A stretch of DNA of 49,241 nt, taken from assembly GCA_964371725.1 (NCBI GenBank), contig CAYJNQ010000012.1, positions 1-49,241 of the forward strand. Reading direction: 5' to 3'. Each line of letters starts with the position of its first letter. Position 1 is the stretch's first letter. The notes beneath the pieces are model-generated. The model saw nothing but the letters and a program-made list of their open reading frames with translations, had not been told where the DNA came from and did no database searches. Source of the DNA: JAAYCI01 sp964371725 (GTDB lineage: Bacteria; Bacillota; Clostridia; Oscillospirales; Ruminococcaceae). Of this stretch, positions 42,265 to 49,241 are shown piece after piece. The position numbers and the translations under genes were made by a program.

Positions 42265-42885
42265 TTACATGGAACCCAGGATGCCAATAATCATGGGAAG
42301 GCCAAAAACTCCTAGAATAGAGATGATGATGATGGCGTCTACCACTGTGGCCAAGGCACCGATTGCGATACCCGCAATCGGCATCCATGGGTAGTTTTCT
42401 TTTTCTTTGTCCATGCGCTTCATGGCCAAAACACTGACCACCACACCGGCAATCCCCATAAGGCAAAAGGTAAAGTAATTGAGAAACCAAGACCCGACCG
42501 CAAGGCAAAAGCCGATGAGCGCCAAACGATTGATAGGTTTGCTTGTGGTAACTTTTTGGCCGGGCTGTGCCGGCGGTGCCGCTGTATCCCAGCCGGCGTT
42601 TGCCTGTGTGTCAAACCCATTGTTCGGGGGCGCATCGCCAAAAACAGGAGCAGCTTGCGGCGCACCAAAGGCCGGTTGCTCCACTTGCCCCACCGGAGCA
42701 GTTGCCATAGGCTCTATGGGCAGAGGAGGCGCTGTGGGCTCCATGGGTTGTGGTGGTGCTATAGGCTCCATGGGTTGTGGTGGTGCTATAGGCTCCATGG
42801 GTTGCGGTGGTGCTATAGGCTCCATAGGTTGCGGGCTGTTCTGAAGCTCATTGTTCAAACCGTCTTGAAATTGATTTTGGTCCAT
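42265..42885 (-). CDS. DUF4190-type membrane protein with Pro-rich repeats
   Basis: A 206-residue protein. The N-terminal half is disordered: a tandem nonapeptide (consensus PQPMEPIAP, four units around residues 18-54) followed by a Pro/Ala/Gly-rich linker. The C-terminal part (about 120-206) has two long hydrophobic segments (LALIGFCLAVGSWFLNYF..., and ATVVDAIIIISILGVFGLPMI) split by AMKRMDKEKENYPW, the usual DUF4190 layout. The short N-terminal MDQNQFQDG suggests a cytoplasmic tail. Function unknown. A smaller relative is at 44869-45300, beyond the PLP gene. Confidence 0.8.
   Translation of the reverse strand: MDQNQFQDGLNNELQNSPQPMEPIAPPQPMEPIAPPQPMEPIAPPQPMEPTAPPLPIEPMATAPVGQVEQPAFGAPQAAPVFGDAPPNNGFDTQANAGWDTAAPPAQPGQKVTTSKPINRLALIGFCLAVGSWFLNYFTFCLMGIAGVVVSVLAMKRMDKEKENYPWMPIAGIAIGALATVVDAIIIISILGVFGLPMIIGILGSM
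42731..42838 (-). repeat. four tandem 27-base repeats inside the DUF4190 gene
   Basis: Units 42731-42757, 42758-42784, 42785-42811 and 42812-42838 differ at only a few positions; the two middle ones differ by one base. They encode the Pro-rich nonapeptide. Near identity indicates recent expansion and likely length variation between strains. Confidence 0.9.
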
Positions 42886-43127
42886 AACACAATCCCTTTC
42901 TATTTTGATTCATGAAACAGTGGAAACCGTTTGATAATCTGTTAAAACGCACAAAATAACACGTTTTGATTATACCATGTGCCCAAATTATGCGCAAGTT
43001 TTTAAACCAAGTTATTTGTGAAAAATGTGAGAAAAGCAAAAACTGGTTTCCGCGAAGTAAAGTGCAGAAAAAATGCTGAAAAAGGAAAAAAAATCTCATA
43101 AAAGTTCACAAAAGCCTGCTGCGCACC

Positions 43128-43156
43128 TTGACATTGCCGATTAAATAATTTACAAT
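43128..43156 (+). promoter_or_regulatory. strong promoter of the PLP-protein gene
   Basis: TTGACA (43128-43133), 17-base spacer, TACAAT (43151-43156): one mismatch from full consensus. It gives a leader of about 130 bases that contains a small GGGC/GCCC hairpin (43263-43274) just before the ribosome site, and a 31-codon frame (43196-43291) ending beside that site. The 42886-43127 stretch upstream shows no gene. Confidence 0.85.
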
Positions 43157-43296
43157 TTATGAAAATGGGTTAGTTTAGCAAACAATTGGTTAGCTATGAA
43201 AACTCTGCGGTTTTTTTGGGCCGTCTCACAATCCAAAAAAAGGGTGAATATGTACAAAATAAGGGCAAAAGCCCAAGAGAAGGAGACGTAGAAAAA

Positions 43297-44775
43297 ATGA
43301 TTGATCTGTCCATTTGCAAAGAACAACTAGCGAACAACATCAAGAAAGCCAAAGAGAACGGGGTGATCATGCCCACCATCAAACAGATGCGCGACCCTGT
43401 GAACAACGTGCCCGACAAGGTGAAAGGCAAGTTGAAAAACCTGGGCCTTTGGGACATCGACCCCATCAACCTGTTCCGCGTAACTTGGCACAACGAGCCA
43501 GTGGAATCCGGCGGCGGTTTTGCCGGCCCGAACTTCATTGAATTGCCTAAAAAATTAACCGGTGTGGATGCCCGCATCATCATGATGGCCGGCAAATATT
43601 TCCCCACAGGTTGCCACAAAGTGGGCCCGTCTGTGGGTTGCCTTCTGCCCCGTTTGGTTACCGGCCAGTTCGACGCCACAAGCCAAAAAGCTGTGTGGCC
43701 CTCTACCGGCAACTACTGCCGTGGCGGCGCCTTTAACTCCAAATTGCTCGCCGTTGATTCTGTGGCCATTCTGCCCGAAGGCATGAGCCGCGAGCGTTTC
43801 GATTGGCTGAACACCATTGCCAACGAAGTGATTGCCACCCCCGGCACCGAGAGCAACGTAAAAGAAATTTTCGACAAAGTGAACGAACTGAAAGTAACCC
43901 GCGCCGGTGAGGTGATGGTGTTCAACCAGTTCGACGAAATGGGCAACTATCTGTGGCACTACAACTGCACAGGCGCTGCCATTGAGGAAGCCTTCAAATC
44001 GTTGGGCAGCAACCTCAATTTGGCCGGCGTTTGCTTCACCAGCGGCTCGGCCGGCACACTGGCCTCGGGCGACTATCTCAAAAACCTCTATCCCCAAATG
44101 CGCATCGCCGTGGGCGAGGCACTGCAGTGCCCCACCATCCTCGACAACGGTTTCGGTGCCCACCGCATTGAAGGCATTGGCGACAAACACATTCCTTGGG
44201 TTCACAACGTCAAAAACAGCGATATGGCCATCGGCATTGACGACAACGATTCCATGGCACTCCTTCGCCTGTTCAACGAGCCTGCCGGTAAAGAGTATCT
44301 TGAAAAAGAAATCGGCATGAGCAAACAGGATATCGAAAACCTCGCACTCATGGGCATTTCCGGCATCTCCAATATGCTCATGACCATCAAAATGGCCAAA
44401 TACTACGAGCTCACCGCAAACGACGTGGTAGCCAGCGTGATGACAGACAGCGTGGTGATGTATGAAAGCCGCATCGAAGAATTGCGCGAGGAAGAGGGCG
44501 AGTTCACCGCATTGAAAGCGGCAGCCGCTTACGCTGCAAGCCTTGCACACCAGAGCACCGAAAACGTGCTGGAGCTCACCTATGCAGAGCGTAAACGCGT
44601 GCACAACCTCAAATACTACACTTGGGTGGAGCAACAAGGCCGCACCGTGGAAGACCTCAACGACCAATGGTACGACCAAGACGCTGCCTTCATCAGCGTA
44701 CAAAGACAAGCCGACGAAATCGACGAGCTCATCAACGAGTTCAATGAAGCTACCGGCCTGTTGAAAGCCCTGTAA
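43297..44775 (+). CDS. fold-type II PLP-dependent protein, subunit-beta type
   Basis: A 492-residue protein of the tryptophan synthase-beta/threonine synthase superfamily, matching the group annotated in Clostridia as PLP-dependent protein subunit beta. Likely cofactor residues are Lys in PTGCHKVGPSVG (about 107), a substrate loop STGNYCRGGAF near 135, and a phosphate-binding loop CFTSGSAGTLASGDYLK near 250. The ATG at 43297 follows AAGGAG by 11 bases; the codons upstream have no site. Codon choice looks strongly biased, fitting the near-consensus promoter, so it is probably highly expressed. It ends in a terminator, so it is a single-gene unit. The reaction is unknown. Confidence 0.85.
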   Translation: MIDLSICKEQLANNIKKAKENGVIMPTIKQMRDPVNNVPDKVKGKLKNLGLWDIDPINLFRVTWHNEPVESGGGFAGPNFIELPKKLTGVDARIIMMAGKYFPTGCHKVGPSVGCLLPRLVTGQFDATSQKAVWPSTGNYCRGGAFNSKLLAVDSVAILPEGMSRERFDWLNTIANEVIATPGTESNVKEIFDKVNELKVTRAGEVMVFNQFDEMGNYLWHYNCTGAAIEEAFKSLGSNLNLAGVCFTSGSAGTLASGDYLKNLYPQMRIAVGEALQCPTILDNGFGAHRIEGIGDKHIPWVHNVKNSDMAIGIDDNDSMALLRLFNEPAGKEYLEKEIGMSKQDIENLALMGISGISNMLMTIKMAKYYELTANDVVASVMTDSVVMYESRIEELREEEGEFTALKAAAAYAASLAHQSTENVLELTYAERKRVHNLKYYTWVEQQGRTVEDLNDQWYDQDAAFISVQRQADEIDELINEFNEATGLLKAL

Positions 44776-44803
44776 GCACGGCATTCAAGCAAAATGTGCA
44801 ACA

Positions 44804-44838
44804 AACCGGCCCCGTATATTCACACGGAGCCGGTTTTT
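44804..44838 (+). terminator. intrinsic terminator of the PLP-protein gene
   Basis: AACCGGCCCCGT (44804-44815) pairs with ACGGAGCCGGTT (44824-44835) with one mismatch, followed by a T-run. Confidence 0.9.
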
Positions 44839-44868
44839 TCGTATCATGCATAAAAGAAAGGAAAAACC

Positions 44869-45300
44869 ATGGCAGAGAGGCAAAGAAATGAAGCGGAGCT
44901 TTGGCAACCCACCGCACCGCCCCCTGCGTGTGAAGAACAACATGCCCCCCCTGTTTTCGTGCAGATCAACACACCACAAACAACGGAAAATAGCCTAAAT
45001 AAAAAGCGAAACAACATGGCCCTTATCGGCTTTTGCCTGGGTGTGGGTGCTGTGTTTTTGAACCCACTTGCGGCTTTGAGCATTGCGGCACTGGTTTTGG
45101 GGGTGATTACGCTTAAACAATTTGGAAGCAGCGCCGAGAAACGCTATTGGATGTCACTGACTGCCATCATTTTAGGCGCGTTAAACACGCTGATTTACTT
45201 TGTGAGCGTTGTGATTGGCCTTGTGGGGAGTGTTTTGCTTGCGCCACTGATTTCTTTGCTTGTGGAAGAGCTCATTTACTCTCTCATCGGGGCGCTGTAA
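44869..45300 (+). CDS. DUF4190-like membrane protein
   Basis: A 143-residue protein with a Pro/Gln-rich soluble N-terminus (about 1-48), then hydrophobic segments at about 49-82 and 95-142, separated by KQFGSSAEKRYW. It resembles the C-terminal half of the protein at 42265-42885 (ALIGFCLGVGAVFLNP compared with ALIGFCLAVGSWFLNY), so the two are paralogues. The ATG at 44869 follows GAAAGGA. Function unknown. Confidence 0.75.
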   Translation: MAERQRNEAELWQPTAPPPACEEQHAPPVFVQINTPQTTENSLNKKRNNMALIGFCLGVGAVFLNPLAALSIAALVLGVITLKQFGSSAEKRYWMSLTAIILGALNTLIYFVSVVIGLVGSVLLAPLISLLVEELIYSLIGAL

Positions 45301-45361
45301 GAAAGACATCTGCGCAACATTTCCCTTGCAAAGCCCGGGGTTTTGGCTATATCGGCAGCAT

Positions 45362-45405
45362 AAAAGAGAGCGGTTTCAAAGTTGTTTTTGAAACCGCTCT
45401 CTTTT
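45362..45405. terminator. bidirectional terminator
   Basis: AAAAGAGAGCGGTTTCAAA (45362-45380) is perfectly complementary to 45387-45405. It serves the DUF4190-like gene and the convergent channel gene. Confidence 0.92.
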
Positions 45406-45471
45406 ATTGAAAGTTTTTGGCACGTCGGTTTTGCTGCCTCTATTTTTTCGTTCGCACCCGGTTCTTTGCAC

Positions 45472-47268
45472 TTAGCGCAGTGTTTTTCGCACAACGGCCA
45501 CCGTGAAGTACGACATGAGGAACAGCCCGGCAAACCCCTCGAGCCCCGCTAGAATGGACGTGAACGCGTTGGCCGGGGAGATGTCACCATAGCCGATGGT
45601 CATAAAGGTAATCATGCTAAAATACAGCCCTCTCGCCATGCCGTTGAAGCTGTCTCCAAAATCTTCTTTGCCCACCATTTCCACAACCGGCAATATTTCG
45701 CTGAATAAGAACCCGAAAAAGAAGATAACCACGAGCATGGTAATAAACAAACGCACGGGTTTTGTGCCATATCCCGAGATGGCCGAAAGCACCCAGGACG
45801 GGAACCGCAACACAAAAGGATTTGTTTTTCTTCGATAGTTCATATACTCGGCAAAGGCCTCGTCTTCATAGTCGTATTCGCCGAGGTTGTGGAAATTTTC
45901 CTTAAGCATTTGCATTTGCTTTGCTTTTTTGCGGCTAACCTCTTCCTCTTTTTCGCTTTCCTTGCCGGGATAGTTTTCAATGGCCGCCTTGGCCGTTTCC
46001 CAATCGATGAAAATGCTACCGAGGTTCTTGGTGTTCAAAAAAGAAAGCTCGTCTATTTGCACGGTTTCCTGTTTTTCGCTGTTCATCAAAAGCACACCGT
46101 CTACAATGCAATCGATCACCTCCAGGCGTTTCACCTGGCTAAAGCGGAAAATTTCGTGGTTCAGCAATTTGCAACCCCGAAAGCGCACTGTGGTTTTCGG
46201 GGCAATCACGCCCGTAAAGTTCACCTCGCCGTCGCCAAAACTGCACCGCCAAAAGCGCACCTCGCTTTCGCCAAAGGTGGAGCCATAGAACGTGGCGTCC
46301 CCCTCTTGGAAATTGGTTCGGTAAAAGCGTACATCGCTTTCGCCAAAGTTTGTGCCCATAAAAGACACGCTGCCCGCGCCAAAATCCACATCGTCGAACC
46401 ACACATAGTCGTTGCCAAATGAGGTGCCACAAAAGGACACCTCCCCTTTTCCAAAGGTGGCCTTGTTGAACGAGGCAGGCCCTTCGCCGAAATCAGTTTC
46501 CCAGAATGTGACATTGCCATCGCCAAAGTTCGTTTTTTCAAACAGCACCTTGCCTTTTCCGAACACCGCACGGCCAAACCAAATTTCGCCCTCGCCAAAT
46601 TTGGCGTTGTCGAACAAAATATCTCCGCCGCCAAAATCGGTTTCTACAAAGGATACATCCCCCGTGCCAAAGCAGGATTCTCGGAAAGAAACCTCCCCCT
46701 CGCCAAAGCGTGCACGGTCGAAGCAAACGCCGCCGTCTCCGTATTCCATGCCCATGAAGGACACGCCGCCCACAAACTCGCTTGCCATAAAAGACACTTT
46801 CCAGTGCCCACAATTCACCTTTTCAAACGAAACGGCCGGGGCGCTGAACTTGCAGTGCTCAAAGAACACTTCACCACCCTCAAAAGCGCTGCCCCAAAAC
46901 GAAACGGCCTCGCCCAAAAACTGTGCTCCCGAAAATTCTGTGTGCCCAAAAAAGAACGCACATTCTGCCGAAAATTCCAAGAAATGGGGCATTTCCCCCT
47001 CGGCATCCACAAGCTGTGTTGCATCGAAATTATCCACATAGCATCCGTCTAGGCACACGCTTTGCCCGTTTTGATACATGGCCCGCACTTCTTCCATGCT
47101 CATCCTGGTATAGCAAAGCTCTATTCTTTCGTTTTTTTCCAATTTGTACAAAAGGGTTACGGTTTCCTGTGTTTCCTCCACCACTTTAAAGGAGACAACA
47201 CGGTCGTATGGGTAGGTGGTTAATAAGTGCTTGTACCTGTCAAACGCTGCTTTATGCTCTTCCCTCAT
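45472..47268 (-). CDS. 12-residue-repeat (pentapeptide_3-like) protein fused to a two-helix K+ channel
   Basis: A 598-residue membrane protein. Residues 1-100 form an N-terminal domain of unknown fold. Residues 105-355 consist of 21 consecutive repeats of 12 residues (one of 11), with consensus F-G-x-G-x-V-x-F-x-x-T-x; Phe sits at positions 1 and 8 in nearly every unit, as expected for a beta-solenoid with a Phe-stacked core. A linker with Lys/Glu-rich coil (about 435-465) follows. The C-terminal pore domain has TM1 (about 505-527), the pore helix and filter TIGYGD (557-562), and TM2 (about 568-592), with almost no tail. The filter is the K+-selective form. The ATG at 47268 has weak ribosome-site support (GGGGGAG). 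Confidence 0.88.
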   Translation of the reverse strand: MREEHKAAFDRYKHLLTTYPYDRVVSFKVVEETQETVTLLYKLEKNERIELCYTRMSMEEVRAMYQNGQSVCLDGCYVDNFDATQLVDAEGEMPHFLEFSAECAFFFGHTEFSGAQFLGEAVSFWGSAFEGGEVFFEHCKFSAPAVSFEKVNCGHWKVSFMASEFVGGVSFMGMEYGDGGVCFDRARFGEGEVSFRESCFGTGDVSFVETDFGGGDILFDNAKFGEGEIWFGRAVFGKGKVLFEKTNFGDGNVTFWETDFGEGPASFNKATFGKGEVSFCGTSFGNDYVWFDDVDFGAGSVSFMGTNFGESDVRFYRTNFQEGDATFYGSTFGESEVRFWRCSFGDGEVNFTGVIAPKTTVRFRGCKLLNHEIFRFSQVKRLEVIDCIVDGVLLMNSEKQETVQIDELSFLNTKNLGSIFIDWETAKAAIENYPGKESEKEEEVSRKKAKQMQMLKENFHNLGEYDYEDEAFAEYMNYRRKTNPFVLRFPSWVLSAISGYGTKPVRLFITMLVVIFFFGFLFSEILPVVEMVGKEDFGDSFNGMARGLYFSMITFMTIGYGDISPANAFTSILAGLEGFAGLFLMSYFTVAVVRKTLR

Positions 47269-47402
47269 GTTTCTCCCCCGTTCCGTGTACGCTGTGTGGC
47301 ACTTTCTTATCTTTATTATACACCATTGGTGGGATTTTTAATACAACAAGTTTAGACATAATTTTCAGTTTTTTGTGTTTTCATGTTTTCGTTTACACAG
47401 CC

Positions 47403-47436
47403 AAAAGCCCCCGCCGCATTTGCGGTGGGGGCTTTT
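47403..47436 (-). terminator. terminator, probably of the surface-protein gene
   Basis: AAAAGCCCCCGCCGCA (47403-47418) pairs with TGCGGTGGGGGCTTTT (47421-47436) with one G-T wobble. It lies 41 bases past the surface-protein stop read leftward. The gap 47269-47402 upstream of the channel gene shows no other gene. Confidence 0.88.
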
Positions 47437-47477
47437 GCTTTTCAGGCCGTTTTGCTTAAAGGCCCGGTTTTTGTTTC

Positions 47478-49241
47478 TTAGGCGCCTTGGGGCTCTACGT
47501 CATCATTGTCCACGCTTTTTTTGCGGGAGAACAGTGCCAGTACAAATTGCACCAAGAGAATCACTGCCATGATGAGAGTCCATTGGTCCACGATGGCCAT
47601 GGGAAGGCTCATATCTTGTGTGAAGATGAAGAGCAGAACCGAGAGAAGGGCCACGGGAGCGCTTAGGATGCGGAAGATGCCTTTGCGTTTTACGCTTTGG
47701 GTGTCTGTGTTCTTTTTGCCTGTGAAGTAGCCCACGAGCAAGAAGATGGAGCCAAGAGCGGTTGCAATGGCGATGATCAGGTTGAGCAGTGCCCAGCTTC
47801 CGTCAGCGGCGGCGAGCGGTACTTCTGTGTCGCCAATTTCCACTTGCACGTCTTCCAAATCGGGAGCGTCTGCCAGCGGGATTTCTGCGTCAGGCAAGTC
47901 GAGCGTGAGGGCTGCCGGAGCGGCCGGGGCCACTACGGGAGCTACTGCCGGGGCTGCTGCTACGGCTACAGGTGCTGCCGGTGCAGGAGCCGGGGTTGTT
48001 GTGTCGGTTGTTGTGTCGTCACCATCGTCCACGACCACTGCGGGGTTGATGGTGAGTGTGCCGTCTACCACGGTCACGTTGTAGTTCGGGTCGTTTGTGT
48101 AAGTGGCTGTGATGGCATAGTCGCCTGCATCTTCGCCGGCGGTGCGGCTTACGGTGTAGGTAAGTTCGTCGTTGCCTTCCATGCCGCTTACTGTGGCTGT
48201 GAAGTTTGCCGGGTCATCATCGCCTACGGTTTTGCTTGTGCTGTCCACGTTGATGAACGCATCTTTTTGGGCGATAACCACTTCAAGTTCTCTTTCCACA
48301 GCTGTGTAGCCTTCTGCCTCGGCACGTACAATCACATCATAGTTGCCTGCGTTTGTAAATGTGGGCATTTCGGCGGTGAAGTTTGCGCCGCCGTCTACAC
48401 TGTAGCTAAAGGTTGCGCCTTCCACATTGCTTGTTACATTGCTTAAACCGTCGTGGGCATCGGAATCATAGGTGCCGTTGTAGGCGGTTGCTGCAACGCC
48501 CAAAGTGCCGTTTGCTGTAATTTCCAGATTGCCGTTGATTCGGTCAATCACTTCATAGTTGGAATTTGCGGCTGTGCTGGCTGTTGTCACTTCGATGGCA
48601 TAGTCGCCGGGCAGGGAATCTGCCTCTGCTGCGCCTGTGAGAGTGACAGTCAACTGAGCCTCTGTCTCTGTTTCAGCCGGGTCACCGAGCAAACCCTCCA
48701 CCGAATATCCATAGGTAGGCAGTGTATCGCCATAGGTGATGGAATAGCTGTTTGCTGTAACATCGAGCGGAGCTTTTGTGATATTTACAAAGTAACCTTG
48801 AACAATGGTCTCTTTATAATCGCCCGCTGTTGCTTCTGTGGGTTCGGCTTTAATCCAGATTTCGATGGTGTTGTCTGCGAAATTGGTCATTTGTGGCATT
48901 GCAGGCTCCCAAGTGTTGCCACCATCTACACTATAAGTGAGGGTTGCATCTACATTCGTGGTCGGAACTGCTGTGAATGCATTATGGGGTTGCGTGTTGT
49001 ACTGGCCTGTGTAGGTTGTTGCGCTGATGGTGATGTCGGATTTTTCTTGCCACACGGCGTAGAGGTTTACAATTCCATCCTCATTTGGGGTTACTCCTGT
49101 TGCAGGAATTTGGAAGTTTTCACCATCTGCATATGCGACATCCGTGCTACCTTCCGTTAAACTCCAGCCAAGGAATTTGTAATTCGTATATGTATACGCA
49201 TTGGCTGTGAGTGCCTCTGGTGCAGCATCATAGGTGAATGT
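47478..49241 (-). CDS. cell-surface repeat protein with InlB/MBG-like domains and C-terminal membrane segments (5' end missing)
   Basis: The frame is open to the window edge, so the N-terminus lies beyond it; 587 residues are visible. First comes an InlB/Flg_new-type repeat (KFLGWSLTEGS ... GIVNLYAVW), then about four Ig-like MBG-type domains (AYTGQY..., SITYGDTLPTYGY, AYNGTYDSDAHDG, GDDDPANFTATVSG), an Asp/Thr then Pro/Ala-rich linker, and three hydrophobic segments near the C-terminus (about LLNLIIAIATALGSIFLLVG, RILSAPVALLSVLLFIF, and LIMAVILLVQFVLALF). No LPXTG sorting motif is seen, so it is anchored by the membrane segments. Large secreted or surface protein, role unknown. Confidence 0.82.
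   Translation of the reverse strand, partial: TFTYDAAPEALTANAYTYTNYKFLGWSLTEGSTDVAYADGENFQIPATGVTPNEDGIVNLYAVWQEKSDITISATTYTGQYNTQPHNAFTAVPTTNVDATLTYSVDGGNTWEPAMPQMTNFADNTIEIWIKAEPTEATAGDYKETIVQGYFVNITKAPLDVTANSYSITYGDTLPTYGYSVEGLLGDPAETETEAQLTVTLTGAAEADSLPGDYAIEVTTASTAANSNYEVIDRINGNLEITANGTLGVAATAYNGTYDSDAHDGLSNVTSNVEGATFSYSVDGGANFTAEMPTFTNAGNYDVIVRAEAEGYTAVERELEVVIAQKDAFINVDSTSKTVGDDDPANFTATVSGMEGNDELTYTVSRTAGEDAGDYAITATYTNDPNYNVTVVDGTLTINPAVVVDDGDDTTTDTTTPAPAPAAPVAVAAAPAVAPVVAPAAPAALTLDLPDAEIPLADAPDLEDVQVEIGDTEVPLAAADGSWALLNLIIAIATALGSIFLLVGYFTGKKNTDTQSVKRKGIFRILSAPVALLSVLLFIFTQDMSLPMAIVDQWTLIMAVILLVQFVLALFSRKKSVDNDDVEPQGA

Noticed and set aside
42731..42838. CRISPR array
   Set aside because: The 27-base units are directly adjacent with no spacers and encode a Pro-rich peptide in frame.
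43555..44784. 409-residue leftward frame opposite the PLP gene
   Set aside because: Shadow of a strongly biased coding frame; no ribosome site and no recognisable domain.
1..49241. tRNA or rRNA genes
   Set aside because: I looked for T-loop consensus and conserved rRNA segments in gaps on both strands and saw none; a tRNA scan would settle it.

Overview
The window looks like the chromosome of a Gram-positive anaerobe of the class Clostridia, probably an Oscillospirales/Ruminococcaceae-type organism. The basis is a CIRCE-controlled groESL operon, the DUF1385-prmC pair, a BirA-BioY pair, HPr, TTG/GTG starts behind strong AGGAGG-type ribosome sites, and many intrinsic terminators. This placement is inferred from gene content only. 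I see no rRNA, tRNA, CRISPR array or intact transposase gene.

Layout. 0.2-4.7 kb (leftward): groL-groS under CIRCE control, then a lipid kinase, a cupin, an unknown protein and a tandem Lar-like zinc-ribbon protein. 4.7-11 kb (rightward): a compact molybdenum operon, MoeA-like - modA - candidate Moco-type riboswitch - modB - modC - moaC - moaA - MOSC - mogA, mostly joined by 4-20 base overlaps. It covers molybdate uptake, the first step of molybdopterin synthesis and late cofactor handling, but holds no moaD, moaE or moeB. 11-13.4 kb: a leftward three-gene unit (DHFR/RibD-like, Smr, zinc ribbon), divergent from a YheO-like regulator. 13.6-19.5 kb: a chemoreceptor, a TIGR04076 protein, an RpiR regulator, an LpdD-like small protein and a trxB-kamA-type pair. 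19.7-25 kb: a lipoprotein followed by a two-component system, then DUF1385-prmC. 25.3-27.4 kb (leftward): birA-bioY-CYTH behind a promoter whose -35 box lies inside a BirA-type operator. 27.6-31.5 kb: ridA, murD, a GNAT and a methionine gamma-lyase-family enzyme.

31.6-38 kb is a signalling block: a GGDEF-EAL gene broken by a one-base frameshift and two chemoreceptors. 38-40.5 kb carries HPr, a divergent HPr-like protein lacking the active-site histidine, an AI-2E-family exporter and an ArsR regulator. 40.7-49.2 kb holds an NCS2 nucleobase permease, two DUF4190-type membrane proteins flanking a strongly promoted fold-type II PLP protein, a leftward ion channel with a 21-unit 12-residue repeat domain, and the 3' part of a repeat-rich surface protein that runs off the window.

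The most distinctive items are: (1) the 12-residue-repeat solenoid fused to a two-helix K+ channel at 45472-47268; (2) two copies of a structured repeat, at 25068-25264 and 35736-35878, each just upstream of a terminator hairpin, the second flanked by 22-base direct copies of that hairpin; (3) the candidate riboswitch inside the molybdenum operon and the palindromic leader in front of it; and (4) the HPr/HPr-like pair.
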